Positions 1-9,753 are shown, counted from the stretch's first letter. The stretch is 64,000 nt of DNA from Burkholderia sp. lig30 (GCF_000687455.2 NZ_JGVW01000069.1:1-64000), one strand, 5' to 3'. A program made the numbers and translations. The notes: generated by a model from the sequence alone, not told the origin.

Positions 1-521
<521 letters not shown>

Positions 522-557
522 GCCGGCGTGGCCGGTCATGCGGTCCGTTGCGGGAGC

Positions 558-576
558 GGGGCGCGGCACGCGCCCC
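558..576. terminator. Hairpin between convergent genes, possible bidirectional terminator
   Basis: An 8-bp perfect stem (GGGGCGCG / CGCGCCCC) with a 3-nt loop lies between the converging activator gene and the TlpA-like gene. No U-run follows on either strand, so termination is inferred only from position and strength. Confidence 0.35.
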
Positions 577-588
577 GGCTTCGGGAGG

Positions 589-1119
589 TCAGGCGGCGCC
601 GTTCAGCGCCTTCCGCAGCAGCTGGTCGAGCTCCGCGAACTGCGGCGCGCCGACATAGCGCTTCAGGATCTTGCCGTCCTTGTCGACGACGAAGGTGGTC
701 GGCGTGAGCTGCACGTTGCCGAACTGCTTCGCGACGCTGCCGTCGTCGAGCGCGACCTTGAACGGCAACTGGCGCGTCTGCGCGTAGTTCGCGACGTACA
801 TCGGCGGATCGTAGTTCATCGCCACCGCGACGAATTCCAGCCCCTGACCCTTGAAGCGGTTGTAGGTCTCGACCATCTGCGGCATTTCCTGCATGCAGGT
901 CGCGCAGCTCGTCGCCCAGAAGTTGATCAGGTAGACCTTGCCTTTCAGGTCGGCGGACGTCGAGATCTTCTGGCCCGACAGCAGCGTAAACGTCGCGTCG
1001 GGCGCGCTCGATTTGCCGTTGAAGGCGAAAAAGCCGGCTACGGCGATCGCGATGGCGGCGGCGGCCAGCGCGAGATAGCGCATCGGGCTGGCGCGGCGGC
1101 CTTGGGAAGGTGAGTTCAT
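589..1119 (-). CDS. TlpA-family thiol:disulfide oxidoreductase, membrane-anchored
   Basis: A 176-aa protein with a basic N-terminus and one hydrophobic segment (about residues 14-33), which works as an uncleaved anchor or signal peptide. A thioredoxin-fold domain follows. The redox motif is CATC (Cys72 and Cys75) in FWATSCATCMQEMP, and a cis-proline region LTPTTFVVD lies near residue 140, as expected for TlpA/ResA-like periplasmic reductases. The CATC dipeptide differs from the common CGPC or CxPC and would alter redox potential. Such proteins usually reduce apocytochrome or other periplasmic thiols. The substrate is not evident from the neighbours. An alternative start (MRYLAL) lies 12 codons downstream. 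Confidence 0.85.
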   Translation of the reverse strand: MNSPSQGRRASPMRYLALAAAAIAIAVAGFFAFNGKSSAPDATFTLLSGQKISTSADLKGKVYLINFWATSCATCMQEMPQMVETYNRFKGQGLEFVAVAMNYDPPMYVANYAQTRQLPFKVALDDGSVAKQFGNVQLTPTTFVVDKDGKILKRYVGAPQFAELDQLLRKALNGAA

Positions 1120-1368
1120 CGGCAGGTGCTCTGGAAGGCGGTCGAAGACGCGCGGATCGCAAAGGATGTCAAAATTTGGCGCTCATTTTAGCGCGTATAC
1201 GGCCTGCGTATCGGGGGCGCGATGCGCGGCGCATGCGCGCGAAATGAAATAGCGCAGGCGCACTGCGGCGGGCGCTGCCGGGGCGCCGCGCCAGGCGGAT
1301 ACGGGGTCGCACGTCCCGAATTGCCGGTTGGACGGATAATGGCGGTTTTGCCCGCTTCCCTGCGCGTC

Positions 1369-1941
1369 ATGCCGAAGGCCCTCGTCGATTCGTTGCATCC
1401 CCTTTTTCGTCCGCTGCGTCGCTTCGCGGCACTCGCATGCGCGAGCGCGGTGCTCGCGGCCTGTTCGCCGGCCTACGACTGGCGCACGCTGCACAACGAC
1501 GCCGGCTACACGGTCGATCTGCCGGCCAAGCCGACCGTCGACGAACATGCGATCGAGATCGCCGGCACGCCGATGAAGATGCGCATGCAGGCGGCGCACA
1601 TCGCTGACGGCGTGTTCGCAGTCGGCACCGTGATGCTGCCGGACGACCGCGACGAAACCCGGCGTGCGGCGCTCGACTACCTGCGCGCCGGCCTGTCGCG
1701 CAATCTGGGCGGCGCGGCGCAGGTCACGGCGGTGGCGGTGCCGCTCGCGTCGGGCGGCGCGGTGAGCGGGCTCGAGGTACGCGTGACCGGCACGCCGGCG
1801 GGGCAGGCGCACGCGAACAAGATGATCGTCGCGCGGCTTGCGGCGCGCGGGCGCCACGTGTACGAGGCGGTCGTGATTTCCGACACGGCGCTGCCGGCGG
1901 AGCAACTCGACCAGTTCTTCGGTTCGCTGAAACTCGATTAG
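1369..1941 (+). CDS. Putative lipoprotein of unknown function
   Basis: From the ATG at 1369 the 190-aa product begins with a basic, hydrophobic signal peptide ending in a lipobox (SAVLAAC, Cys32), so it is probably lipidated and exported. The rest is a soluble domain of mixed strands and helices starting YDWRTLHNDAGYTVDLPAKP, resembling small beta-rich lipoproteins of Burkholderia. I do not recognise a catalytic motif. An in-frame ATG at 1339 would add ten residues; the open frame reaches further upstream, but with a composition unlike signal peptides. It is divergent from the TlpA-like gene. Confidence 0.7.
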   Translation: MPKALVDSLHPLFRPLRRFAALACASAVLAACSPAYDWRTLHNDAGYTVDLPAKPTVDEHAIEIAGTPMKMRMQAAHIADGVFAVGTVMLPDDRDETRRAALDYLRAGLSRNLGGAAQVTAVAVPLASGGAVSGLEVRVTGTPAGQAHANKMIVARLAARGRHVYEAVVISDTALPAEQLDQFFGSLKLD

Positions 1942-1943
1942 AA

Positions 1944-1962
1944 GCAGGCCGCCCGGGCCTGC
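1944..1962 (+). terminator. Hairpin after the lipoprotein gene
   Basis: A 7-bp perfect inverted repeat (GCAGGCC / GGCCTGC, 5-nt loop) starts two bases after the stop codon. No T-run follows, so it may be a weak terminator or a 3'-end protecting stem. Confidence 0.4.
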
Positions 1963-2054
1963 CCTCAGACTGCGCCGGGGAACTGGAAGTTCCTTCGCAG
2001 GATTCGCCGCTAGTGGCCGGATTTTGTTGAGGTTTTTCGGCTTTCCACAAAGCA

Positions 2055-2063
2055 TGTGGATAA
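2055..2063 (-). promoter_or_regulatory. DnaA box, perfect 9-mer match
   Basis: The plus strand reads TGTGGATAA, the exact reverse complement of the consensus TTATCCACA. It sits in an AT-rich intergenic block, and a second relaxed box lies about 170 bp away in the same orientation. Chance occurrence of one 9-mer is quite possible. Confidence 0.45.
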
Positions 2064-2230
2064 CTTTGTTGAAAAGTTCTCGGAATTCGCCGCCAAGGCA
2101 CGCCGGGCGGCCTTTTCAGCCGATTACACATGCCCGTTGAATCAAAAAAAGATCAATAAAATCAATGCTGTGGGAAATCCGCCCGGACCGATGCCCGCCG
2201 CCGCCCCGCCGAGATGGGGATCGGCGAAAT

Positions 2231-2239
2231 TGTGCATAA
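2231..2239 (-). promoter_or_regulatory. DnaA box, relaxed consensus match
   Basis: The plus strand reads TGTGCATAA (reverse complement TTATGCACA), which fits the relaxed consensus TTWTNCACA. It lies 29 bp from the comM stop codon and has the same orientation as the box at 2055. Confidence 0.35.
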
Positions 2240-2267
2240 GTCAAGTCTTGACACGCGATTTTTATAT

Positions 2268-3884
2268 TTAATGGGGCGCGAGCGCGCGCCGGTAACGGAT
2301 CGCCTCGGCAATCTGCGCGGCGTCGGGCCCTGCATCGCCGGCCAGGTCGGCGATCGTGCGGGCGACCTTCAGCACGCGGTAATACGCGCGCGCCGACCAG
2401 CCGAACCGGTCGCCGGCCTCGCGCAACAGGCGCTCGCCTTCGCCGGTCGGCCGGCACAGGTCGTCGGTTTCGCGGCCCGTCAGCATGTGGTTCGTCTTGC
2501 CCTGCCGGCCGAGCTGCAGCGCGCGGGCGCGCGCGACTCGCGCGGCGACCGCGGCGCTCGGCTCGCCGGGCGTCTCCGTGCGGGCGCTGAGCTCGGCCGG
2601 CGTGAGCGCGGGCAGGTCGATCTGGATGTCGATGCGGTCGAGGAGCGGCCCGGACAGCTTGCGTAAATAGCGCGCGGCGACGTCCGGCGAGCAGCGGCAG
2701 CGGCCGGACGGATCGCCGTGCCAGCCGCACGGGCACGGATTCATCGCGGCGATCAGCTGGCACGCGGCCGGGAAATCGGCCTGCAGCGCGGCGCGGGAAA
2801 TCGTGATGCGGCCCGCTTCGAGCGGCTCGCGCAGCATTTCCAGCACGTGCCGGTCGAATTCGGGCAGCTCGTCGAGAAACAGCACGCCCAGGTGCGCGAG
2901 CGTGATCTCGCCCGGCTGCGGCGGATTGCGGCCGCCGACCAGCGCGGCGGCGCTCGACGAGTGGTGCGGCGTGCGAAACGGCCGCCGCCGCCACTGCGCC
3001 GGCGAAAAGCCGGCCCGGCTCGCGGACAGCAGCGCGGCCGACGCCAGCGCCTCGTCGTCGGTGAGCGGCGGCAGCAATCCCGGCAGCCGGGCGGCCAGCA
3101 TCGACTTGCCGGCGCCCGGCGGACCGACCATCAGCATGTGATGCCCGCCCGCGGCGGCGACTTCGAGCGCACGCCGCGCGCCGCGCTGGCCGATCACGTC
3201 GGCGAGGTCGGGTGCGGCCGGCGCCGGGCGGCTGTCGAGCGCGGGCGCGGCGACCGGCGAAAGCCGCCCGTCGGGCACGCCGGTCAGGTGCGCGCACAGC
3301 GCCGGCAGGTCGGGTGCGCCGAATACCGTGACGCCCGGCACCAGGACCGCCTCGGCCGCGCTCGCGAGCGGCAGGTAAAGCTCGAGCGCGGGCGAGGGGG
3401 CTTCAGCAGGCTCGGCGGGATCGGCAGCGGCAGCCGGATCGATCGCCGGATCGGCAGAGGCCGCGACAGCCGGATCGACAGTGTGCCGCGCGCGGGCAGC
3501 GCCGCACGCCATCGCGAACGCACCGCGCATCGGCCGCAGCGCGCCGGTCAGCGACAGTTCGCCTGCGAATTCGCGCCGCGCGAGCGCGTCGGCCGGGATC
3601 AGCCCGTTCGCGGCGAGGATGCCGAGCGCGATCGGCAGATCGAAGCGGCCGGATTCCTTCGGCAGGTCGGCTGGCGCGAGATTGACGGTGATGCGGCGCA
3701 CGGGAAACTCGAAGCCGCAGTTCTGCAGCGCGGCGCGCACGCGCTCGCGGCTTTCGCGGACTTCGAGATCGGGCAGGCCGACGATCGAGAACGACGGCAA
3801 CCCGTTGGCGAGATGGACTTCGACGGTGACTTCCGGCGCGCGGCCGGCCGCCGGCGCGCGGCTGCGCACCACGGCAAGCGACAT
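2268..3884 (-). CDS. comM: YifB/ComM family AAA+ ATPase (Mg-chelatase-like), branch-migration helicase
   Basis: A 538-aa protein with the three-part ComM layout: an N-terminal Lon-protease-like ChlI domain (residues 1-200), an AAA+ core with Walker A GPPGAGKS (254-261), and a C-terminal Mg-chelatase domain. Cysteines in MNPCPCG and GRCRC belong to the conserved zinc-like cluster of the family. ComM is a hexameric helicase that extends heteroduplex during natural transformation and recombination. It is somewhat longer than the usual 500-510 aa because of a D-P-A-rich insert at residues 134-165. It follows ubiK on the same strand, with 162 bp between them. Confidence 0.92.
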   Translation of the reverse strand: MSLAVVRSRAPAAGRAPEVTVEVHLANGLPSFSIVGLPDLEVRESRERVRAALQNCGFEFPVRRITVNLAPADLPKESGRFDLPIALGILAANGLIPADALARREFAGELSLTGALRPMRGAFAMACGAARARHTVDPAVAASADPAIDPAAAADPAEPAEAPSPALELYLPLASAAEAVLVPGVTVFGAPDLPALCAHLTGVPDGRLSPVAAPALDSRPAPAAPDLADVIGQRGARRALEVAAAGGHHMLMVGPPGAGKSMLAARLPGLLPPLTDDEALASAALLSASRAGFSPAQWRRRPFRTPHHSSSAAALVGGRNPPQPGEITLAHLGVLFLDELPEFDRHVLEMLREPLEAGRITISRAALQADFPAACQLIAAMNPCPCGWHGDPSGRCRCSPDVAARYLRKLSGPLLDRIDIQIDLPALTPAELSARTETPGEPSAAVAARVARARALQLGRQGKTNHMLTGRETDDLCRPTGEGERLLREAGDRFGWSARAYYRVLKVARTIADLAGDAGPDAAQIAEAIRYRRALAPH

Positions 3885-4046
3885 GACGAGGCTCCTGTTG
3901 AGGCGGGCGGGCGGCCCGGTGTGGCCGCCGCCGCGGAAAAGGGAGAAATCGATGCGCGCTTGCCGGCGTGGCGCGAGACTTGACGACTACGACTACGACT
4001 GAGGACAGGCGTGCGGCCGGGAGTCGGCCGGAACCGCGTGATCCGC

Positions 4047-4298
4047 TCAGGACTGCGACGAGGCGAGCTTCTGCTCGAGCTCCGCGACGCGCCTTTCCAG
4101 CTCCTCGAGCCGCACGCGGGTGCGGGCGAGCACCTGCGCCTGCGTGTCGAATTCTTCACGCGTGACGAGATCGAGCTTCGAGAAGCCTTGCGACAGTACG
4201 GCCTTCACGTTGCGTTCGACATCCTTGACCGGCGAGTTTTTCAGCAGATCGCTGACACGCGCCTGCAGGTCGTTAAAAACGCCGCTGGGTTGCTTCAT
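4047..4298 (-). CDS. ubiK: UbiK-type ubiquinone biosynthesis accessory factor (BMFP domain)
   Basis: An 83-aa protein starting MKQPSGVFNDLQARVSDLL, preceded by AAGGGGAA eight bases upstream, which selects this start over a longer frame to 4415. An N-terminal amphipathic helix is followed by a C-terminal coiled coil (about residues 48-80, RVRLEELERRVAELEQKLA). This is the membrane-fusogenic BMFP architecture. UbiK assists aerobic ubiquinone synthesis with the UbiJ lipid-binding protein. It is divergent from glnK across a 350-bp region and is probably co-transcribed with comM. Confidence 0.85.
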   Translation of the reverse strand: MKQPSGVFNDLQARVSDLLKNSPVKDVERNVKAVLSQGFSKLDLVTREEFDTQAQVLARTRVRLEELERRVAELEQKLASSQS

Positions 4299-4988
<690 letters not shown>

Positions 4989-5018
4989 TACGAGACGAGC
5001 GACAAGAGGAAAACCAAC

Positions 5019-6521
5019 ATGCGCAAACTTCTGATGTCCCTGCTGATGGCCGGCTCGCTGATCGCGGCCGGCGTCGGCTCCGCGCTGGCGGACGACGCGG
5101 CTTCCGCCGTGACGGCGTCCGCACCTGCAGCATCGGCGCCCGAGGCATCGGCCACCGCCGCGCCGGCTGCTTCGGCCGCCGTCGCATCCGACACGTCGGC
5201 TTCCGCCGCCACGGCACCGGCCGCCGCGGCATCGGCTGCCGCGCCTGCATCGGCAGCCGCCGCACCGGCCGCGCCGACCGCGCCGTTCTCCGTCGATTCG
5301 TCGAAGATCAATTCGGGCGACACCGCGTGGATGCTGACTTCCACCGCGCTGGTGCTGTTCATGACGATCCCGGGCCTCGCGCTGTTCTACGGCGGCATGG
5401 TCCGCAAGAAGAACGTGCTCGCGACGGTGATGCAGAGCTTCGCGATCACCGCGCTGATCACGGTGCTCTGGACGGTGATCGGCTACAGCCTCGCGTTCAC
5501 GCCGGGCAACGGTTTCATCGGCGGCTTCTCGCGCGCGTTCCTGTCGGGGATGAACTACATCAAGGGCGACAAGGCGACGACGCTGACCGTGAGCCACCTG
5601 GCGACGACGATTCCGGAATCGGTCTACTTCGTCTACCAGATGACGTTCGCGATCATCACGCCGGCGCTGATCTGCGGCGCGTTCGCCGACCGGATGAAGT
5701 TCTCGGCAATGCTGGTGTTCATGACGCTCTGGTCGCTGATCGTCTACGTGCCGGTCGCGCACATGGTCTGGGAACCGAGCGGCTGGCTGTCGTCGGACGG
5801 CGTGCTCGACTTCGCGGGCGGCACGGTCGTGCACATCAACGCGGGTATCGCGGGCCTGGTGTCGTGCCTGGTGCTCGGCAAGCGCGTCGGCTACGGCCGC
5901 GAATCGATGGCGCCGCACAACCTGGTGCTGACGCTGATCGGCGCCTCGATGCTGTGGGTGGGCTGGTTCGGCTTCAACGCGGGTTCGGCGGTGGCGGCTG
6001 ACGGCCGTGCCGGCTTCGCGATGCTGACGACGCAAGTCGCGACTGCCTGCGCGGCGCTCGGCTGGATGTTCGCCGAGTGGATCGCGAAGGGCAAGCCGTC
6101 GGTGCTCGGCATCGTGTCGGGCGCGGTTGCCGGCCTGGTGGCGATCACGCCGGCGGCGGGCTTCGTCGGCGTGACGGGCGCGCTCGTGATCGGCGTCGCG
6201 GCGGGCGTCGTCTGCTTCTGGACGGCCACGTGGCTCAAGCTGAAGCTCGGCTACGACGATTCGCTCGACGCGTTCGGCGTGCACGGCGTGGGCGGCATCC
6301 TCGGCGCGCTGCTGACGGGCGTGTTCGCGGTGAAGGACATCGGCGGCGCCGACGGCAGCCTGCTGCTGCAGGCGAAGGGCGTCGCGATCACGCTGGTCTA
6401 CAGCGGCGTGCTGAGCTTCGTGTTGCTGAAGGCGATCGACATGGTGATCGGCCTGCGCGTGACGGAAGAGGAAGAGCGCGAAGGCCTCGACGTGATCCTC
6501 CACGGCGAGCACGTCGAATAA
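5019..6521 (+). CDS. amtB: Ammonium transporter AmtB with signal peptide and Ala-rich N-terminal tail
   Basis: A 500-aa inner-membrane channel that conducts ammonium or ammonia under nitrogen limitation and is plugged by unmodified GlnK. Residues 1-24 form a cleavable signal peptide (ends SALAD). Residues 25-88 are a low-complexity Ala/Ser/Pro tail of presumably periplasmic location, followed by about eleven membrane helices. The paired pore histidines are visible in GGTVVHINAGI and DAFGVHGVGG. It ends with a short acidic cytoplasmic tail (EEEEREGLDVIL). It is directly downstream of glnK and followed by a strong terminator. Confidence 0.95.
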   Translation: MRKLLMSLLMAGSLIAAGVGSALADDAASAVTASAPAASAPEASATAAPAASAAVASDTSASAATAPAAAASAAAPASAAAAPAAPTAPFSVDSSKINSGDTAWMLTSTALVLFMTIPGLALFYGGMVRKKNVLATVMQSFAITALITVLWTVIGYSLAFTPGNGFIGGFSRAFLSGMNYIKGDKATTLTVSHLATTIPESVYFVYQMTFAIITPALICGAFADRMKFSAMLVFMTLWSLIVYVPVAHMVWEPSGWLSSDGVLDFAGGTVVHINAGIAGLVSCLVLGKRVGYGRESMAPHNLVLTLIGASMLWVGWFGFNAGSAVAADGRAGFAMLTTQVATACAALGWMFAEWIAKGKPSVLGIVSGAVAGLVAITPAAGFVGVTGALVIGVAAGVVCFWTATWLKLKLGYDDSLDAFGVHGVGGILGALLTGVFAVKDIGGADGSLLLQAKGVAITLVYSGVLSFVLLKAIDMVIGLRVTEEEEREGLDVILHGEHVE

Positions 6522-6587
6522 GCCGGATCGACCGGTGCGGGGCGGCCGCGACGCCGCCCCCGAAACGAATGAGCGCAGCGACTTCGG

Positions 6588-6613
6588 CCCGCCGTTTCCG
6601 GCGGGTTTTTTTT
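6588..6613 (+). terminator. Intrinsic terminator of glnK-amtB
   Basis: A 6-bp GC stem (CCCGCC / GGCGGG) with a 6-nt loop is followed immediately by eight T residues, about 65 bp after the amtB stop. Confidence 0.85.
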
Positions 6614-6764
6614 CGTCGCCGGGCCGGTGTGGTGTGGCCTAACGCCGCATGCTATCGGGTCTATAGTTATAAACAACCTGTAAATCCTTGCGAATCCGGG
6701 AACAATCCCCAAATGGGCCGGGCAATTGCTCTACAATCTTTTTTCTCCCGCTCGCGAGTGATTC

Positions 6765-8054
6765 ATGGTTCCCCACCTCGTTACGGCGTTAAACGGCCCG
6801 CTGCTCGAACTGGAGCGGAAGATCCTCGACGCCACGCCTGCCATCGAACGCTGGTTCAGGCTCGAATGGCAGGAGCACACGCCGCCGTTCTACTGCTCGG
6901 TCGACCTGCGTAACGCCGGCTTCAAGCTGGCGCCCGTCGACGCGAACCTCTTTCCCGGCGGATTCAACAATCTGCCGGCCGAAGTGTTGCCGCTCGCGGT
7001 GCAGGCGGCGATGGCCGCAATCGAAAAGATCTGCCCGGACGCGAAGAACCTGCTCGTGATTCCCGAGCTGCCGACCCGCAACGCGTTCTATCTCGAGAAC
7101 GTCGCGCGGCTCGCGACGATCATGCGCCAGGCCGGCCTCAACGTGCGTTTCGGCTCGCTCGATCCGTCGGTCACGGCGATCACGCCGATCACGCTGGCGA
7201 ACGGCCAGCAGATCGTGCTCGAGCCGCTCGAACGCACGCCGCGCCGCCTCGGCCTGAAGAATTTCGAGCCGTGCTCGATCCTGCTGAACAACGACCTGTC
7301 GGCGGGCATTCCGCCGGTGCTGGAAAACCTGCACGAGCAGTACCTGCTGCCGCCGCTGCATGCGGGCTGGGCGGTGCGCCGCAAGTCGACGCATTTCTCG
7401 TGCTATGACGACGTCGCGAAGAAGTTCGCGAAGATGGTCGGCGTCGATCCGTGGATGGTGAATCCGTACTTCGCGCACGTCGAGGGCATCGACTGGCAGG
7501 CGCACGAAGGCGACGAGGCGCTTGCCGACGCGATCGACGGCGTGCTGAAGAAGGTCGCGCGCAAGTATCGCGAATACGGCATCAGCGAGAAGCCCTACGT
7601 GGTCGTGAAGGCCGATGCCGGCACCGCCGGGCGCGGCGTGATGACCGTGCACGACGCCGCCGAGATCGGCCGCCTGTCGAAGGCGGAGCGCGCGCAGATG
7701 GCCGAGTCGAAGGCCGGCCTCGCGGTACGCGACGTGATCGTGCAGGAAGGCGTGTATACGTTCGAGCGGATCGGCGACGAAGTCGCGGAGCCGGTCGTCT
7801 ACATGATCGACCGCTATGTCGTCGGCGGCTTCTACCGCACGCACGGCGGCCGCGAGCGCGACCAGAACCTCAACGCGCCGGGCATGCACTACGTGCCGCT
7901 CGGCTTCGAGCACACCGCGCTGCCCGATGCGGGCGCGAAGCCGGGCGCCGCGCCGCCGAACCGTTTCTACATGTACGGCGTGGTCGCGCGGCTCGCGCTC
8001 ATCGCATCGTCGATCGAGCTGGAAAAGACCGATCCGGAAGCCATTCAGGTGTGA
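6765..8054 (+). CDS. gshA: Glutamate-cysteine ligase, beta-proteobacterial type
   Basis: A 429-aa enzyme joining glutamate and cysteine with ATP, the first step of glutathione synthesis. It belongs to the GshA form found in Acidithiobacillus and beta-proteobacteria rather than the E. coli type. Visible landmarks are PPFYCSVDLRNAGFKLAPVD near the N-terminus, FPGGFNNL, and the C-terminal block GTAGRGVMTVHDAAEIG, whose glycine-rich stretch probably binds ATP. The gene is 41 bp before gshB, so both synthesis steps are co-expressed. Confidence 0.93.
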   Translation: MVPHLVTALNGPLLELERKILDATPAIERWFRLEWQEHTPPFYCSVDLRNAGFKLAPVDANLFPGGFNNLPAEVLPLAVQAAMAAIEKICPDAKNLLVIPELPTRNAFYLENVARLATIMRQAGLNVRFGSLDPSVTAITPITLANGQQIVLEPLERTPRRLGLKNFEPCSILLNNDLSAGIPPVLENLHEQYLLPPLHAGWAVRRKSTHFSCYDDVAKKFAKMVGVDPWMVNPYFAHVEGIDWQAHEGDEALADAIDGVLKKVARKYREYGISEKPYVVVKADAGTAGRGVMTVHDAAEIGRLSKAERAQMAESKAGLAVRDVIVQEGVYTFERIGDEVAEPVVYMIDRYVVGGFYRTHGGRERDQNLNAPGMHYVPLGFEHTALPDAGAKPGAAPPNRFYMYGVVARLALIASSIELEKTDPEAIQV

Positions 8055-8095
8055 CGGCCGCCAGCCGGCCGCCACCGCAACGTATCAGGACCCGC

Positions 8096-9052
8096 ATGGA
8101 CATTCTCTTTATCGCCGACCCGCTCGAGCGCTTCAAGATCTACAAGGATTCGACCTACGCGATGATGGCGGAGGCCGCGCGGCGCGGGCATGCGATCTAC
8201 GCGTGTGAGCCGCACCAGCTCGCGTGGACCGGGTCGGGTGTCGAGGCGGACGTGCGTCGCGTGACGATCGTCGGCGATCCGGCCGACCTGCACCGCGATC
8301 CGTGGTTCGAGGCGGCCGCGCATGAGTCGCGCCTGCTGACGTCGTTCGGCGCGGTGCTGATGCGCAAGGACCCGCCGTTCGACATGGAATACGTGACGGC
8401 CACCTGGATGCTCGAGGTCGCCGAGCGCGCCGGCGCGCGCGTGTTCAACAAGCCGCAGGCGATCCGCGATCATTCGGAGAAGCTCGCGATCGGCGAGTTC
8501 CCGCAGTTCGTCGCGCCGACGCTCGTCACCCGCGATGCCGCGCGGCTGCGCGCGTTCCATGCCGAGCACGGCGACGTGATCGTCAAGCCGCTCGACGGCA
8601 TGGGCGGCATGGGCGTGTTTCGCGTGAAGGAAGACGGGATGAACCTCGGCTCGATCATCGAGATGCTCGGGCATGACGGCACGCGCTCGCTGATGATTCA
8701 GAAGTTCATTCCCGAGATCAAGGCGGGCGACAAGCGCATCCTGCTGATCGGCGGCGAGCCGGTGCCGTATTCGCTCGCGCGGATTCCGCAGGGCAACGAG
8801 GTGCGCGGGAATCTCGCGGCGGGCGGCTTGGGCGTCGCACAGCCGCTGACGGCGCGCGATCGCGAGATCGCCGGCGCGCTCGCGCCGGTGCTCGCGTCGC
8901 GCGGCCTGCTGCTGGTCGGCCTCGATGCGATCGGCGACTGGCTGACCGAGGTGAACGTCACGAGCCCGACGTGCTTCCGCGAAATCATGGAGCAGACGGG
9001 CTTCGACGTCGCCGGCATGTTCGTCGACGCGCTCGAGCGCGCGGCCGCGTAA
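8096..9052 (+). CDS. gshB: Glutathione synthetase
   Basis: A 318-aa ATP-grasp enzyme adding glycine to gamma-glutamylcysteine. The N-terminal substrate-binding domain begins MDILFIADPLERFKIYKDST. The ATP-grasp core includes VIVKPLDGMGGMGVFRV and the metal-binding VNVTSPTCFREI near the end, both typical of bacterial GshB. The length is normal for the family. It lies immediately downstream of gshA and upstream of PTS genes, an order I recall as conserved in Burkholderia. Confidence 0.95.
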   Translation: MDILFIADPLERFKIYKDSTYAMMAEAARRGHAIYACEPHQLAWTGSGVEADVRRVTIVGDPADLHRDPWFEAAAHESRLLTSFGAVLMRKDPPFDMEYVTATWMLEVAERAGARVFNKPQAIRDHSEKLAIGEFPQFVAPTLVTRDAARLRAFHAEHGDVIVKPLDGMGGMGVFRVKEDGMNLGSIIEMLGHDGTRSLMIQKFIPEIKAGDKRILLIGGEPVPYSLARIPQGNEVRGNLAAGGLGVAQPLTARDREIAGALAPVLASRGLLLVGLDAIGDWLTEVNVTSPTCFREIMEQTGFDVAGMFVDALERAAA

Positions 9053-9200
9053 GCGGCGAAATCCGCGTAATGCCGGCGGCGGCCGCGCAGGTCCCCCGCT
9101 GCCGGAATGGCTTGATTGGCCTGCTACAATGCCCGTTCGCCCGGCACGGTTCCGGTGTCGATGGCCCGGCGGCCGGGCCGAACTTGTTGCAAGGCTGAAA

Positions 9201-9281
9201 ATGAACCGACCCTCTCACTCGCTTCGTCCGCTGCTCCTCAACGAGGTGTCAGCCGGCTCGGGGCGGCTCGGTGCGTACTGA
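9201..9281 (+). CDS. Possible 26-aa small ORF upstream of the EIIA gene
   Basis: An ATG at 9201, six bases after AAGG, opens a 26-codon frame (MNRPSHSLRPLLLNEV...) that ends one base before the ATG of the EIIA gene, so translation could be coupled. The peptide has no recognised family and its codon use is not strongly coding. It may be leader sequence only. Confidence 0.25.
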   Translation: MNRPSHSLRPLLLNEVSAGSGRLGAY

Positions 9282-9282
9282 C

Positions 9283-9753
9283 ATGGCAGGGATTCTCATC
9301 ATTGCGCACGCGCCGCTCGCGAGCGCGCTGCGGGACTGCATCGCCCACATCTACGGCGGCGTGCCGGCGCGCATCGGCGTCGTCGACGTGCAGGCGGACA
9401 GCGATCCGACCCAGGTGATGGCGTTCGCGCACGCCGAGCTCGCGCGCCTGAAGGAAGACAACGGCGCGCTCGTGCTGACCGACATGTACGGCGCGACGCC
9501 CGCGAACATCGCGGGCCAGTTCGCGAAGATGGAGAACGTCCGGGTGCTGGCGGGCGTCAATCTGCCGATGCTGGTGCGCGCGGTCTGCTACCGGACGACG
9601 CCGCTCGACACGCTCGTCGACAAGGCACTGTCGGGCGGCGCGAAGGGCGTCCACGAGGTTGCGGCGAACACGCCGGCGCCGGCGTCCGCGCTCGGCTGCG
9701 GCGAATGCGCGCCGATTCCGCCGGCGCCGTGCCCGCGCACCGGTCAGCGGTAG
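9283..9753 (+). CDS. PTS EIIA component, mannose/fructose-AMP type (regulatory PTS)
   Basis: A 156-aa EIIA-Man-fold protein. His9 in ILIIAHAPLASAL is the phosphorylation site, and LTDMYGATPANIA is the conserved DxxxGSP-like loop. No EIIB, IIC or IID genes are nearby, and ptsH and ptsI follow, so this is most likely a regulatory phosphorelay not tied to sugar uptake, as in other beta-proteobacteria. The last 25 residues are a Cys/Pro-rich tail (LGCGECAPIPPAPCP). ATG 9283 is preferred to GTG 9271 because the family begins MAGILI. Confidence 0.88.
   Translation: MAGILIIAHAPLASALRDCIAHIYGGVPARIGVVDVQADSDPTQVMAFAHAELARLKEDNGALVLTDMYGATPANIAGQFAKMENVRVLAGVNLPMLVRAVCYRTTPLDTLVDKALSGGAKGVHEVAANTPAPASALGCGECAPIPPAPCPRTGQR

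Larger units (their letters stand above)
1942..2267. other. Intergenic region between convergent genes, AT-rich, with two DnaA-box matches
   Basis: About 326 bp without a convincing gene separates the lipoprotein gene from the 3' end of comM. It holds a GC hairpin just after the lipoprotein stop (GCAGGCC / GGCCTGC at 1944-1962), an AT-rich block with oligo-A and oligo-T tracts around 2020-2170 and 2255-2270, and two matches to the DnaA box (2055-2063 and 2231-2239). A 71-codon open frame here has no coding character. Confidence 0.6.

Noticed and set aside
2056-2271. A 71-codon plus-strand frame in the AT-rich intergenic region
   Set aside because: No ribosome-binding site, no family resemblance, and its 3' end overlaps comM. 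The region is better explained as non-coding.
3982-4001. Short GACTAC hexamer repeat near the comM start
   Set aside because: Only about three copies; too short to treat as a contingency repeat.
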